Assembly (NCBI RefSeq): GCF_905120475.1
Contig: NZ_CAJHOE010000006.1
Location: 1 to 56,681 of the forward strand
DNA: 56,681 nucleotides
Direction: 5' to 3'
Source: Campylobacter suis
GTDB lineage: Bacteria > Campylobacterota > Campylobacteria > Campylobacterales > Campylobacteraceae
A model generated the notes under the pieces. That model was not told the DNA's origin and ran no database searches. It was given only the letters and a program-made list of their open reading frames with translations. The position numbers were made by a program, and so were the translations under genes. Each line of letters starts with the position of its first letter. The first letter of the stretch is position 1. Shown here piece after piece: positions 26,592-35,441 of this stretch.

Positions 26592-28399
26592 TAGCCTATC
26601 CTAGCTAAAAGCTGAGCATTTTGAACGCTTTGCCCCTGCACAACATCGATACTTGTCACAGCCCCATCACAAGGAGCAGAAACTTCGATCTCCATCTTCA
26701 TTGCCTCTATGATAAATATCGGCTGACCCTTTTTTACGCTATCGCCAACTTTAGTTAAAATTTTAAATATAACTCCTGGCAAACTTGCAGTAACTGCCTC
26801 TCCGCTACCATTTGATATACTCATGGCTTGCTGTGCTGGCTGACTGGCTGGCGTAACATTTGTTACCTCAACTCCATCATCAAACCCATCTTTTACCTCA
26901 ACATTATATCGCACACCATTAACACAAACGCTGTATCTGCCAGCTTCATTTTTTGTAGAAGGCGTAGTGGCAATCGGCTTAGGAGCGACTGAAATTTTAC
27001 GAACATTTACCTTAGCCTCTCCCTTTAAAAATGCTATACCCTTTTCTTTACATGCTGCAGCGATAAAGATATTTTTCTCGCTTGCCTCAATGCCCTCATT
27101 GGCTAAAATTTCTTTTGTATGTGCTAAAGATTTACTCTTATCATCATTTGCTATATCAAGTGCTTTGCGAGTAGTTGGTTGCAGTTTTAGCTGCTCACTT
27201 GCGATTTTTACAACCTCACTATCTGGCTCACAAGGCGTTTTGCCAAAGTATCCAAGCACCATTTTTCCGTATCCATCAGCGATCTTTGCCCATTTGCCAA
27301 ACATTACGTTATTAAACGCTTGCTGGAAGTAAAACTGACTAACTGGTGTTACGCTCGTACCATATCCGCCCTTTTCTACAACCTCTTGCATAGCCTCGAT
27401 AACAGCTGGGAATTTCTCCATTATGCCGTTATCTCGCATCATCTGAGTATTTGCCGTCAAGGCACCACCTGGCATAGGTGAAAATGGTATAAGCGGGCTT
27501 ACTTGCGTAGCTTCTGGCGGGATAAAATAATCTTTCAAACACTCACCTAAAACTCGTTCATAGGTTAAAATTTTATCCGTGCTAAGTCCGCCAAGATCGT
27601 AGTTTTGACCCTTTACTGCGTGTAGCATAGTAAGGATATCTGGCTGACTTGTACCGCCACTAACTGGGCTAGCTGCTAGATCTATACCATCTGCACCAGC
27701 TTCCAAAGCCGCCAAATAACAAGCCACGCTAACGCCTGCGGTTTCGTGAGTGTGGAGTCTGATATGCGTATTTTCGGGTAGCATTTTACGAGCCATCTTT
27801 ATAGTTTCATAGACTTTTTGTGGGCTTGAAGTCCCGCTAGCGTCTTTAAAGCAAACGCTATCATAAGGTATGCCAGCATCTAAAATTTCCCTTAAAATTC
27901 TCTCATAAAAAGCCACATCATGTGCCCCAACACAGCCTGGTGGTAAGTCCATCATAGTTACTACCACTTCGTGTTTTAGACCATTGGCAACTATTCTCTC
28001 GCCTGAGTATTTTAAATTTTCAACATCATTTAAAGCGTCAAAATTTCGTATCGTAGTCGTGCCGTGCTTTTTAAAAAGCTTAGCGTGAAGATCGATAAGC
28101 TCGCTACTACCAGTATCTAGCATGACGGTATTTACACCGCGTGCTAGGGTTTGAAGATTTGCCTCTTTGCCAACAACTGAACGGAATTTATCCATCATCG
28201 CAAAAGCATCTTCATTTAGGTAAAAATAAAGACTTTGAAATCTAGCCCCCCCGCCAAACTCAAAGTGCGTTATGCCAGCCTCTTTAGCAGCTTCTAGAGC
28301 TGGCAAAAAATCTTGCATCAAAACCCTAGCACCAAAAACCGACTGAAAGCCGTCACGAAAAGTCGTATCCATCACATCTATAAATTTTTTAGCCATCAT
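26591..28399 (-). CDS. oadA: Oxaloacetate decarboxylase alpha subunit (carboxyltransferase plus biotin carrier)
   Basis: A 602-residue cytoplasmic subunit. The carboxyltransferase TIM barrel starts [11 protein letters not shown] and has the metal-site motif [12 protein letters not shown] and a KDASG lysine. A conserved carboxylase region follows (about 300-470). The C-terminal biotin carrier domain (about 530-602) carries the biotinylation site EAMKMEIEV. Alone it could be PycB of a two-subunit pyruvate carboxylase. With beta and gamma genes on both sides, the sodium-pumping oxaloacetate decarboxylase assignment is stronger. It has GGGGAG before its ATG and a 4-base overlap with oadG. Confidence 0.9.
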   Translation of the reverse strand: MMAKKFIDVMDTTFRDGFQSVFGARVLMQDFLPALEAAKEAGITHFEFGGGARFQSLYFYLNEDAFAMMDKFRSVVGKEANLQTLARGVNTVMLDTGSSELIDLHAKLFKKHGTTTIRNFDALNDVENLKYSGERIVANGLKHEVVVTMMDLPPGCVGAHDVAFYERILREILDAGIPYDSVCFKDASGTSSPQKVYETIKMARKMLPENTHIRLHTHETAGVSVACYLAALEAGADGIDLAASPVSGGTSQPDILTMLHAVKGQNYDLGGLSTDKILTYERVLGECLKDYFIPPEATQVSPLIPFSPMPGGALTANTQMMRDNGIMEKFPAVIEAMQEVVEKGGYGTSVTPVSQFYFQQAFNNVMFGKWAKIADGYGKMVLGYFGKTPCEPDSEVVKIASEQLKLQPTTRKALDIANDDKSKSLAHTKEILANEGIEASEKNIFIAAACKEKGIAFLKGEAKVNVRKISVAPKPIATTPSTKNEAGRYSVCVNGVRYNVEVKDGFDDGVEVTNVTPASQPAQQAMSISNGSGEAVTASLPGVIFKILTKVGDSVKKGQPIFIIEAMKMEIEVSAPCDGAVTSIDVVQGQSVQNAQLLARIG

Positions 28400-28650
28400 C
28401 TCCCCTTTGATCTTTTTTTATGTTGGGTTATTGCGGCACTAATAACCGCTGTCAAAATGCCATCATCTTTAATGTTGCTTACAGGAATTTGGCTTGTATT
28501 TGGGGTTATGTTATGTGAATTGTCAAATTTTGCAAAGACTTTAGACTGAATTTTTAATACAAAAATCATAAGTAGCAAAAATGAGAAAACACCACCCATG
28601 CCAAGCACCATAAACCTAAAACCCTCAGTGACCAGATTTACATCTTGCAT
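28396..28650 (-). CDS. oadG: Oxaloacetate decarboxylase gamma subunit
   Basis: An 84-residue protein with a single N-terminal membrane helix (about 10-30, FMVLGMGGVFSFLLLMIFVL). A hydrophilic tail rich in Lys/Arg at the end completes it, the usual layout of OadG, which anchors alpha to beta. The family is short and poorly conserved, so the call depends on its position at the head of the operon and its 4-base overlap with oadA. It lies downstream of tandem terminators, so the oad operon should have its own promoter in the 28651-28690 gap. I see only weak candidates there. Confidence 0.75.
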   Translation of the reverse strand: MQDVNLVTEGFRFMVLGMGGVFSFLLLMIFVLKIQSKVFAKFDNSHNITPNTSQIPVSNIKDDGILTAVISAAITQHKKRSKGR

Positions 28651-28686
28651 AAATTTCCTTATAAAATTTCAGATACAAAAATATAG

Positions 28687-28732
28687 CAAAAAAGAGCTAA
28701 AATTTCCTTTGTTTTTTAAGAAATTTTGGCTC
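28687..28732 (-). terminator. Second tandem terminator before oadG
   Basis: GAGCCAAAATTTC and GAAATTTTAGCTC form a 13-bp stem (one G-U pair) on the minus strand, followed by TTTTTT. It lies just after another terminator-like hairpin, backing it up and insulating the oad operon from the transporter genes. Confidence 0.65.
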
Positions 28733-28734
28733 TA

Positions 28735-28769
28735 ATTTAAAAAAGCGCTTCCAAAAATAAAAGCGCTTT
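28735..28769 (-). terminator. Terminator of the NSS transporter operon
   Basis: AAAGCGCTT (28742-28750) and AAGCGCTTT (28761-28769) form a 9-bp stem followed on the minus strand by TTTTTTAAATT. It sits 8 bases beyond the stop codon of the third transporter gene. Confidence 0.75.
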
Positions 28770-28776
28770 AAGTTAT

Positions 28777-30120
28777 CTAAAAAAACAACCCTTTTATCAT
28801 AATACCAAAAACACAAATAGGCGAAACAAATCTTATCAAAATATACCATACATTAAACGCAAAGTCATTCATGTAAGGTCCAAAAAGTGTTTTTAGGGCT
28901 TCTTTTCTTATAATGTATCCAGCAAAAAGTGCGCCACCTATGCCACCAAGAGGTAGCAAGATCTTCTCAGCTGTAAAGTCTAAAAATGTAAAAAAGTCTT
29001 TGCCAAAGACCATATATTTATCGCCAACGCCTTCTATATTTGCAAAAATACATAAAATACCAAGAACAAAAATTCCGCTTCCAACTATCGTTAAGGATTT
29101 TGCTCTACTAAATCCAAACTCACGGATTAAGAAAAATACGAAAGGCTCAATAATTGATATACAAGAAGTAAGTGCTGCAAAACTAAGTGCAACAAAAAAT
29201 ACCACAGCTAAGATATTGCCAACAAAACCTAAATTTCCAAACAAAGTAGGAAGTGACATAAACACAAGTCCAACGCCTTGGCTTGGCTGAGCATCAAACT
29301 GAAAAACAAATGTAAAGATGACAAGACCAGCGATGATGGCGATGATAATGTTAATCCCCACAACACTTAGTGTTGATCTAACTAAATTTGTATCGTTTGA
29401 AAGCGAGGCTGAGTAGGTTATAATAACCGCCATACCAAGCGACATTGTAAAAAATGCAAGCCCTAACGCAGAAAGAAAAGAGTCAAGCCCTATCTTACTA
29501 AAATCAGGTATTAGTAAGAACGATGCAGCTTTAGAAAAGCCATCCATGCTAAATGAGTAAAAAAGCATAAGCATAAGCATTACAAAAAGCGCTGGCATCA
29601 TAACCATACTAACCTTTTCTATACCGCTTTTAACGCCTCTTGAAAGGATATAAATACACGAAGCAAACGCAAGTGCGTAAAATATAAACTGACCAAGAGC
29701 ATCTTTGGTTAAAAATTCTAAAAAGTAGCTTTTTGAGTCATCAATATTTGCAGGAAGCGAGCCAAAAGATAAGACGATATACTTATAAACCCAGCCTATT
29801 ATAACCAAATAATATCCAGAAATAAGAGCTGCCGTAACCATCGTAAGACCACCTACACAACCCCAAAAACCCTTGTTTTTAACAGCGAGTTTTCTAAAAG
29901 CATTTACACTATCGCTCTCACTAAGCTTACCTATACTAAGTTCTGCTAAAAAGACAGGGATCGCCACAACAGCACATATTAAAATGTATAAAAGTACAAA
30001 TGCTGAGCCGCCATTTTGACCCACAACATAGGGAAATTTCCAGATAGCACCAAGTCCCACAGCCGAACCAGCAACTGCAAGGACATAACCTAATTTACTA
30101 AAATGTTCATTTTTTGACAT
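28777..30120 (-). CDS. Sodium-dependent transporter, NSS/SNF family (third of three)
   Basis: A 447-residue inner-membrane symporter of the neurotransmitter:sodium symporter family, with about 11-12 helices. It starts FSKLGYVLAVAGSAVGLGAIWKFP, the unwound first helix that forms the two sodium sites and the substrate pocket. TMSLGMAVIITYSASL in the middle matches the sixth helix. Bacterial members import amino acids with Na+; LeuT is the model. The GAIWKFP reading differs from the GNAWKFP of its two upstream paralogues at the site helix, which may change substrate. It is last in a tandem array of three and ends at a terminator. Confidence 0.88.
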   Translation of the reverse strand: MSKNEHFSKLGYVLAVAGSAVGLGAIWKFPYVVGQNGGSAFVLLYILICAVVAIPVFLAELSIGKLSESDSVNAFRKLAVKNKGFWGCVGGLTMVTAALISGYYLVIIGWVYKYIVLSFGSLPANIDDSKSYFLEFLTKDALGQFIFYALAFASCIYILSRGVKSGIEKVSMVMMPALFVMLMLMLFYSFSMDGFSKAASFLLIPDFSKIGLDSFLSALGLAFFTMSLGMAVIITYSASLSNDTNLVRSTLSVVGINIIIAIIAGLVIFTFVFQFDAQPSQGVGLVFMSLPTLFGNLGFVGNILAVVFFVALSFAALTSCISIIEPFVFFLIREFGFSRAKSLTIVGSGIFVLGILCIFANIEGVGDKYMVFGKDFFTFLDFTAEKILLPLGGIGGALFAGYIIRKEALKTLFGPYMNDFAFNVWYILIRFVSPICVFGIMIKGLFF

Positions 30121-30137
30121 TATTATCCTTTAAAAAA

Positions 30138-31490
30138 TTACTTCATTACAAAGTCATAAAGACCAGAATTTACAACAAAAACTGCAAAAACACAAACAGG
30201 AGCGACAAAACGAAGTAAAAAATACCAAATTTCAAAAATCGCCCTACCCATATATCTTAAAAAAACATCCTCCAAATACTCTCGCTTAATTATATATCCG
30301 ACAAAAACACAAAAGACTATGCCACCTAGCGGAAGCATGACATTTGACGCTATATAATCAAGCCAATCAAAAAATCCCTTTTCAAAAAATGTAAGACCTT
30401 CTTTAAAGCCATCAACATTTGAAAGCGCACAAAGAATTCCTAACACATAAACAACCGCACCAACAATGCTTATGGCTTTTAGTCTTGAAAAACCAAATTC
30501 TCGCTCTAAAAAAAATATAAACGGCTCAACCATTGAAACTGCCGATGTAAGACCAGCAAAAACAAGTGCTATAAAAAACGTAAAACATAAAAAATGCCCT
30601 ATCTCTCCAAGCTTTGCAAATAGCGTTGGCAAGGATATAAATGCAAGCCCCACACCCTGGCTTGGCTGAGCATCAAACTCAAAAACAAATGTAAATATGA
30701 CAAGACCGATGGCTATGCTTATTATGATATTTAAAGCAACAACATAAAGCGATGATGTAAATAAATTTGTGCTATCGTTCATGTTTGCAGAGTAAGTCAC
30801 AATAGCTCCAATACCAACACACATCGTAAAAAATGCAAGTCCAAGTGCCATAAAAATACTCTCGGCAGTTAGCTTTGAAAAATCGGGCACAAGTAAAAAC
30901 TCCAACGCCTTTTCAAAACCATCCATAGTGGTTGAAAATACTAGCATTAGCAAAATAAGCACAAAAAGTGTCGGTATAAGAAGCAAATTTATACTTTCTA
31001 TGCCACCTTTTATACCCTTTGCAAGCACAAAAAAGTATGCAAAAAAAGCAAGCGTAAAATATAAAATTTGCTCGCCCGCCCCAGATGATATAAATGCTCC
31101 AAATTGCGCCGATGATGTTTGGATATCTGCTGGCAATTCAAAAAATGAATTTAGTGCGTATTTTGCCACCCAGCCTATTATCAAAGTATAAAATGATGCT
31201 ACAAAAATTCCCGTTATCATCATAACACCAGCAAATCCCCACGCTCGTTTATTGCTCGGTGCAAGCATCCTAAATGAATTTACAGGATCAGTTTTAGCAA
31301 GTCTGCCCATACTCATCTCGGCAAAAAATATACTAAGCCCAACAACGATAGCAAATACAAGATACACAAGCACAAACGCCGAACCGCCGTTTGAACCGAC
31401 CATATATGGAAACTTCCACGCATTGCCAAGCCCTATAGCAGCACCAACAATAGATAAAATAAAGCCAAGTCTTGAAAATTTATCGTTCAT
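30138..31490 (-). CDS. Sodium-dependent transporter, NSS/SNF family (second of three)
   Basis: A 450-residue paralogue of its neighbours. The first helix reads GAAIGLGNAWKFPYMVGSNGG and the sixth-helix region TMCVGIGAIVTYSANMN. Membrane topology and length match the family. It overlaps the first gene by one base at its start and leaves 17 bases before the third. By family it is a Na+-coupled amino-acid importer; the substrate cannot be read from the sequence. Cj0934c/Cj0935c of C. jejuni are the likely counterparts of part of this array. Confidence 0.88.
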   Translation of the reverse strand: MNDKFSRLGFILSIVGAAIGLGNAWKFPYMVGSNGGSAFVLVYLVFAIVVGLSIFFAEMSMGRLAKTDPVNSFRMLAPSNKRAWGFAGVMMITGIFVASFYTLIIGWVAKYALNSFFELPADIQTSSAQFGAFISSGAGEQILYFTLAFFAYFFVLAKGIKGGIESINLLLIPTLFVLILLMLVFSTTMDGFEKALEFLLVPDFSKLTAESIFMALGLAFFTMCVGIGAIVTYSANMNDSTNLFTSSLYVVALNIIISIAIGLVIFTFVFEFDAQPSQGVGLAFISLPTLFAKLGEIGHFLCFTFFIALVFAGLTSAVSMVEPFIFFLEREFGFSRLKAISIVGAVVYVLGILCALSNVDGFKEGLTFFEKGFFDWLDYIASNVMLPLGGIVFCVFVGYIIKREYLEDVFLRYMGRAIFEIWYFLLRFVAPVCVFAVFVVNSGLYDFVMK

Positions 31491-32830
31491 TACTTAACCA
31501 GTTGATATATCATAATCGCCATGATTGCAAGTGGTGTGATATAGCGAAGCAAAAAGTACCATGCTTCAAACATGCCCTTACTCATAAAACCACTAAAAAG
31601 CATTACAAGAGCCTCTTTTTTAAGCATAAAACCTACAAAAAAGCTAAAAACTATCGCTCCAAGCGGCATTAAGATATTTGATGTAGCATAATCAAGCGCA
31701 TCAAAAATAGGCTTACCAAAGAGTGTGAAATTTGCAGCTGTTGGCTCATAGTAAGAAAATATACAAAATACACCCAAAATATAGACAAAAATACCAACAT
31801 AAACAAGTGCATTAATTCTTGATATCTTAAATCTATTTACAAGGTAAAAAACAAATGGCTCTATCATAGAAACAGCGCTCGTAACGCCAGCAAACAAAAG
31901 TGATGTAAAAAATGCCACCGATAAGAGATTACCAACAACACCAAGCTTAGCAAATAGTGTAGTGAGCGAAACAAAAATAAGACCTGGTCCAGCCTGCGTA
32001 GTATCTGCTCCATAGGCAAAAACAAAGGTAAAAACCACAAGCCCCATTATGATACCTATCATTATGTTTATAAAGATGATAGAAAGTGTTGATCTTACTA
32101 GATTTGTTCCACTTGGCAAGCTTGCTGCGTATGTAGGAACGGTGCAAACACCCATTGATAGTGAAAAAAATGCAAGTCCAAGCGCTGCTAAAACAGTATC
32201 GCCAGTTATGGCACTAAAATTTGGAACAAAAAGAAATTTTGCAGCCTGCATAAAGCCATCGCCTATGGAAAGCGAATAAAAAAGCATAAGCACAAGCAAA
32301 ATAAAAAGTGTTGGCATCATCCATATATTTAGCTTTTCTATGCCTCCTTTTATACCTCTTGAAACAACATAAAATATAAGAAAAAATACAGCACTAAAGC
32401 AAATAAGCGCACTTGCAACATCTCCACTTAAAAGCTTGCCAAATATCGCTCCAGCATCGCTTGCTTGAGTTGGAAGCGAACCAAAACTAAGATATATATA
32501 ATACAAAATCCAACCTATAACAACCATATAAAACGAAGCGATTAAAACAGCTGTTATCATGAAAAACCCAGCCAAACTCCAAGTTTTTTTATGTTTTGGT
32601 GCAAGCTTATAAAGGGAATTTACAACATCGGTTTCACCAAGCCTTCCAACGCTAAGCTCAGCCAAAAATGCCACAAAAGCAACACCAAAAGTAAGCGCTA
32701 AATAAAGTACTATAAAGGCAGAACCGCCGTTGTTGCCGACCATTGTGGGAAATTTCCAAGCATTGCCAAGCCCAACAGCAGAGCCTGCCATCGCTAAAAC
32801 AAAGCCTATTTTTGTAAATTTTTCGTTCAT
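31490..32830 (-). CDS. Sodium-dependent transporter, NSS/SNF family (first of three)
   Basis: A 446-residue NSS symporter with the family start GFVLAMAGSAVGLGNAWKFPTMVGNNGG. The sixth-helix segment is SLSMGVCTVPTYAASLPSGTN. It is the promoter-proximal gene of the three-transporter run. Compared with the other two, the middle segment has an extra Cys/Pro (VCTVPTY) near the substrate site, so the three copies probably differ in substrate. The upstream 240-base gap to atpE contains the divergent promoters. The sodium gradient it needs could be supplied by the neighbouring oxaloacetate decarboxylase. Confidence 0.88.
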   Translation of the reverse strand: MNEKFTKIGFVLAMAGSAVGLGNAWKFPTMVGNNGGSAFIVLYLALTFGVAFVAFLAELSVGRLGETDVVNSLYKLAPKHKKTWSLAGFFMITAVLIASFYMVVIGWILYYIYLSFGSLPTQASDAGAIFGKLLSGDVASALICFSAVFFLIFYVVSRGIKGGIEKLNIWMMPTLFILLVLMLFYSLSIGDGFMQAAKFLFVPNFSAITGDTVLAALGLAFFSLSMGVCTVPTYAASLPSGTNLVRSTLSIIFINIMIGIIMGLVVFTFVFAYGADTTQAGPGLIFVSLTTLFAKLGVVGNLLSVAFFTSLLFAGVTSAVSMIEPFVFYLVNRFKISRINALVYVGIFVYILGVFCIFSYYEPTAANFTLFGKPIFDALDYATSNILMPLGAIVFSFFVGFMLKKEALVMLFSGFMSKGMFEAWYFLLRYITPLAIMAIMIYQLVK

Positions 32831-33002
32831 TTTTGCCCTATTTAAATAATAAATTTAAAATAAATATTTTGCAACAATACCATAAAAAGCTTTGAATTTA
32901 TATAAATAGCAACAAAATATGAAAAAATTTTATTTTGGCTGGGTTTTTTAGAAACAAAAATAAAACTCTTGCAAATTTTAAGTAAATCAAAGCTTTTTTT
33001 TG

Positions 33003-33008
33003 TATAAT
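33003..33008 (+). promoter_or_regulatory. -10 box for atpE
   Basis: TTTTTTTGTATAATGC contains a perfect TATAAT preceded by a T-run, a strong Campylobacter sigma70 form. It lies 64 bases before the atpE ATG. The leader between them includes an unusually GC-rich block (33028-33050). Confidence 0.7.
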
Positions 33009-33071
33009 GCACGCTTTAAAAGTTTGAGTAGGGGACAGATCCGAAAGGGCTTAAAATTTTAAGGAGATACG

Positions 33072-33374
33072 ATGAAAAAGATCGTTTTTTTAGTTCTTGG
33101 TCTTGCTGCATTTGCATTTGGTGCTGATGGTGAGATGATTAAGTCATACACAGTTATCGCAGCTGGTCTTGGTCTTGGTCTTGCAGCTCTTGGTGGTGCC
33201 ATAGGTATGGGCAACACAGCAGCGGCTACTATCAGTGGTACAGCTAGAAACCCTGGTGTAGGCTCAAAGCTTATGACTACGATGTTTATCGCTCTTGCGA
33301 TGATCGAAGCACAAGTTATCTACGCACTTGTTATAACACTTATCCTTCTTTATGCAAACCCAATGTTGGGCTAA
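33072..33374 (+). CDS. atpE: ATP synthase F0 subunit c
   Basis: A 100-residue proteolipid that forms the rotor ring of ATP synthase. An N-terminal signal-like extension (MKKIVFLVLGLAAFAFGA) precedes two helices joined by the polar loop SGTARNPGVG. The ion-carrying residue is Glu79 in MIEAQVIYALVITL. The next residue is Ala rather than the Ser/Thr of sodium-type rings, and the first helix lacks the sodium-type Gln, so this ring should carry protons. It is transcribed alone, away from other atp genes, as in C. jejuni. A strong promoter precedes it and a terminator follows it. Confidence 0.95.
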   Translation: MKKIVFLVLGLAAFAFGADGEMIKSYTVIAAGLGLGLAALGGAIGMGNTAAATISGTARNPGVGSKLMTTMFIALAMIEAQVIYALVITLILLYANPMLG

Positions 33375-33390
33375 TAATCAAGGTGATCTT

Positions 33391-33424
33391 AAAGCCCCTT
33401 TTTTGGGGCTATTTGTTCTTTTAA
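33391..33424 (+). terminator. Terminator of atpE
   Basis: AGCCCC (33393-33398) and GGGGCT (33405-33410) form a stem with a TTTTTT loop, followed by ATTTGTTCTTTT. It separates atpE from the tRNA gene. Confidence 0.75.
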
Positions 33425-33433
33425 ATTTATCTT

Positions 33434-33519
33434 GCGGTCGTGGTGGAATTGGTAGACACGCTATCTTGAGGGGGTAGTGCCTTCCGGGTGTACGAGTTCG
33501 AGTCTCGTCGACCGCACCA
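33434..33519 (+). tRNA. tRNA-Leu (anticodon GAG)
   Basis: An 86-base type II tRNA. Acceptor strands GCGGTCG and CGACCGC pair perfectly, followed by a discriminator A and an encoded CCA. The anticodon stem CTATC/GGTAG encloses the loop TTGAGGG with anticodon GAG, reading CUC/CUU leucine codons. A long variable arm (about TGCCTTCCGGGTGT) marks the leucine class, and the T loop reads GTTCGAGTC. The convergent MATE gene ends 3 bases downstream. Confidence 0.96.
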
Positions 33520-33521
33520 TT

Positions 33522-34868
33522 TTAAACTGTTTTGAATTTAAGCCATACATCATTTTTAAACCTGAAAGTAAAAAATACAGCCCTAACCACCCAATCAACA
33601 AACATAGCATACCATGTTCCCATCATACCAAACCCACACCAAACACTAAAAACATAAGCCAAGAAGACTCGACAAACAAACATCGAAACTATACTGACCT
33701 TCATAGCAAATTTTGAATCACCTGCCGCACGAAATAGTTGTGGAAATGTAAAAGAGAGCGGCCAAATAAGCATAGTAACCACTCCATGCCAAAGAACTAT
33801 CTGACGCGCCAAATTTTCAGCTTCAACAGAGAGATTGTAAATGGCTAAAATTTGATCTAAAAACAAAAAAGTAAGAAATGTTGTAATAATATGAACACAA
33901 AAAACTATAAAAATACCCTTTTTTGCATAAATTTTTGCCTGCTCATACTCACCAGCACCAACACAACGCGAAACAACCACGCTAAGTCCCATGCCGATAG
34001 AAAAACCAGCTAAAACCTGAAAAATACTTATCGTGCCTCCAACGGAATTTGCAGCAATAGCAGCTGTTCCAAAAAGCGCAACAATACTAAAAACAAGTAT
34101 GCGCCCAAGATAAAACATACCATTTTCAAAGCCATAAGGTATGCCAATATTTAAAATTTTTCTTACGATTTTTGCATTAAATTTATACCTAAAACTTTTA
34201 TCTATACAAAGTTTATTTTTATCATCAAGCAAAAACCATATCGCTATAACAGCAGCTAAAAATCTAGCCAAAAACATACAAATCGCAAGCGCAAAGATGC
34301 CAAAATTTAACACATAAACCGCCATGGCAGCAAAAGCAAGATTTAAAAAATTTGCAAATAACATTATAAACATAGGAAGTTTTGTATTTCCAGCCGCACG
34401 AAAAATAGCTGCAGCTGCCGCATAAATCGCTATAAAAGGCACTGCTGCTGCCGTAAAAAGTAAGTATATGCTAGCCCCTTGTCTAACCTCAGCCGTTATG
34501 CGCCCAAAAAGAATATCAAGTATAGCGTCCTTAAAAAGATACATCAATAACATCACAAAAAGTGAAATTCCAAAACAAAGCCAAATGAGCTGAGTTGCGG
34601 TATTTTTGGCATTTTTTTCATCATTTGCACCAAGGTATTGACCTGCTATAACACCACCACCAGTTGCAATAGCTGTAAAGACACTAATAAACAGCGCCAT
34701 AACAAACTCAACCAAAGAGACAGAACTTAGTGCATCTTCACTAACATGTGCTGCCATAAATGAAGCTACCAGCCCAACAAAATGCTCTAAAAACTGCTCG
34801 ATAATTATGGGTAGGCAAAGTTTAAAAATATCTTTGTTGGAAAAAAGTTGTGCGCTTTTTTGCTGCAT
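33522..34868 (-). CDS. MATE-family multidrug/Na+ or H+ antiporter
   Basis: A 448-residue inner-membrane efflux protein with about 12 helices in two related halves, the MATE layout. Recognisable segments are the N-terminal LCLPIIIEQFLEHFVGLVASFMAAH, IAGQYLGAND in the first half and VVSRCVGAGEYEQA in the second. Such proteins export cationic drugs or metabolites in exchange for Na+ or H+. It follows recR directly, without intergenic bases, so it is transcribed with racR-racS-recR. A functional link with that two-component system is possible but unproven. Confidence 0.85.
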   Translation of the reverse strand: MQQKSAQLFSNKDIFKLCLPIIIEQFLEHFVGLVASFMAAHVSEDALSSVSLVEFVMALFISVFTAIATGGGVIAGQYLGANDEKNAKNTATQLIWLCFGISLFVMLLMYLFKDAILDILFGRITAEVRQGASIYLLFTAAAVPFIAIYAAAAAIFRAAGNTKLPMFIMLFANFLNLAFAAMAVYVLNFGIFALAICMFLARFLAAVIAIWFLLDDKNKLCIDKSFRYKFNAKIVRKILNIGIPYGFENGMFYLGRILVFSIVALFGTAAIAANSVGGTISIFQVLAGFSIGMGLSVVVSRCVGAGEYEQAKIYAKKGIFIVFCVHIITTFLTFLFLDQILAIYNLSVEAENLARQIVLWHGVVTMLIWPLSFTFPQLFRAAGDSKFAMKVSIVSMFVCRVFLAYVFSVWCGFGMMGTWYAMFVDWVVRAVFFTFRFKNDVWLKFKTV

Positions 34869-35441
34869 TTAGGTTTTTACGCGACTTTCAAATGCCTTTA
34901 TAAGCGACAGCATATCTATATTTTCAAGGCTGACACCAGTAGGCACTCCCTGTGCTATCTTGCTAAAATTTAGCTCGCTAAAACCTAGTTTTTCCTGCGT
35001 AAAAAGCATTATAGCGTCTGAGTTTAGCCCAGGAGTAAAGGCAAATATCACTTCATTTATACCATTTTTAGAGATCATCGAGCGAAGCTTTTGTAGAGCT
35101 TGCTCGCTTAAGTCATCAAGCACAAAATAAAGTCCGTCATAAATGGCATTTTGTTCAAAAACTAAAATATCTCTTGGGCTTTCAACGATAACAAGCTTGC
35201 TTTTATCACGGTTTTCATCGCTACAAATATCGCAAATTTCATCCTCGCTAAGCCCTCCACAACACTCACAACGGCGAATAAATCGAACCGCATCTTCAAT
35301 GCTTTGTGCAAGTTTTAAGCCACCAAAGCTATCTTGCAAGCTTACGAAATAGGCATATCTTTGGGCTGACTTTTTACCAACTCCGGGCAGTCTAGCAAAA
35401 GCATCGACTAGCTCGTTAAATTTCTCAAGCCCTTTTTTCAT
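34869..35441 (-). CDS. recR: Recombination mediator protein RecR
   Basis: A 190-residue cytoplasmic protein of the RecF-type repair pathway. The helix-hairpin-helix LPGVGKKSAQRYA is at about 18-30. A four-cysteine zinc finger uses Cys58, Cys61, Cys70 and Cys73. The Toprim domain follows (VIVESPRDILVFE), with TPGLNSDA and GVPTGVSLENID at the C-terminus. RecR helps load RecA on gapped DNA. It overlaps racS by 17 bases and abuts the MATE gene, in the order racR-racS-recR known from C. jejuni. It is slightly shorter than the ~200-residue average. Confidence 0.94.
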   Translation of the reverse strand: MKKGLEKFNELVDAFARLPGVGKKSAQRYAYFVSLQDSFGGLKLAQSIEDAVRFIRRCECCGGLSEDEICDICSDENRDKSKLVIVESPRDILVFEQNAIYDGLYFVLDDLSEQALQKLRSMISKNGINEVIFAFTPGLNSDAIMLFTQEKLGFSELNFSKIAQGVPTGVSLENIDMLSLIKAFESRVKT

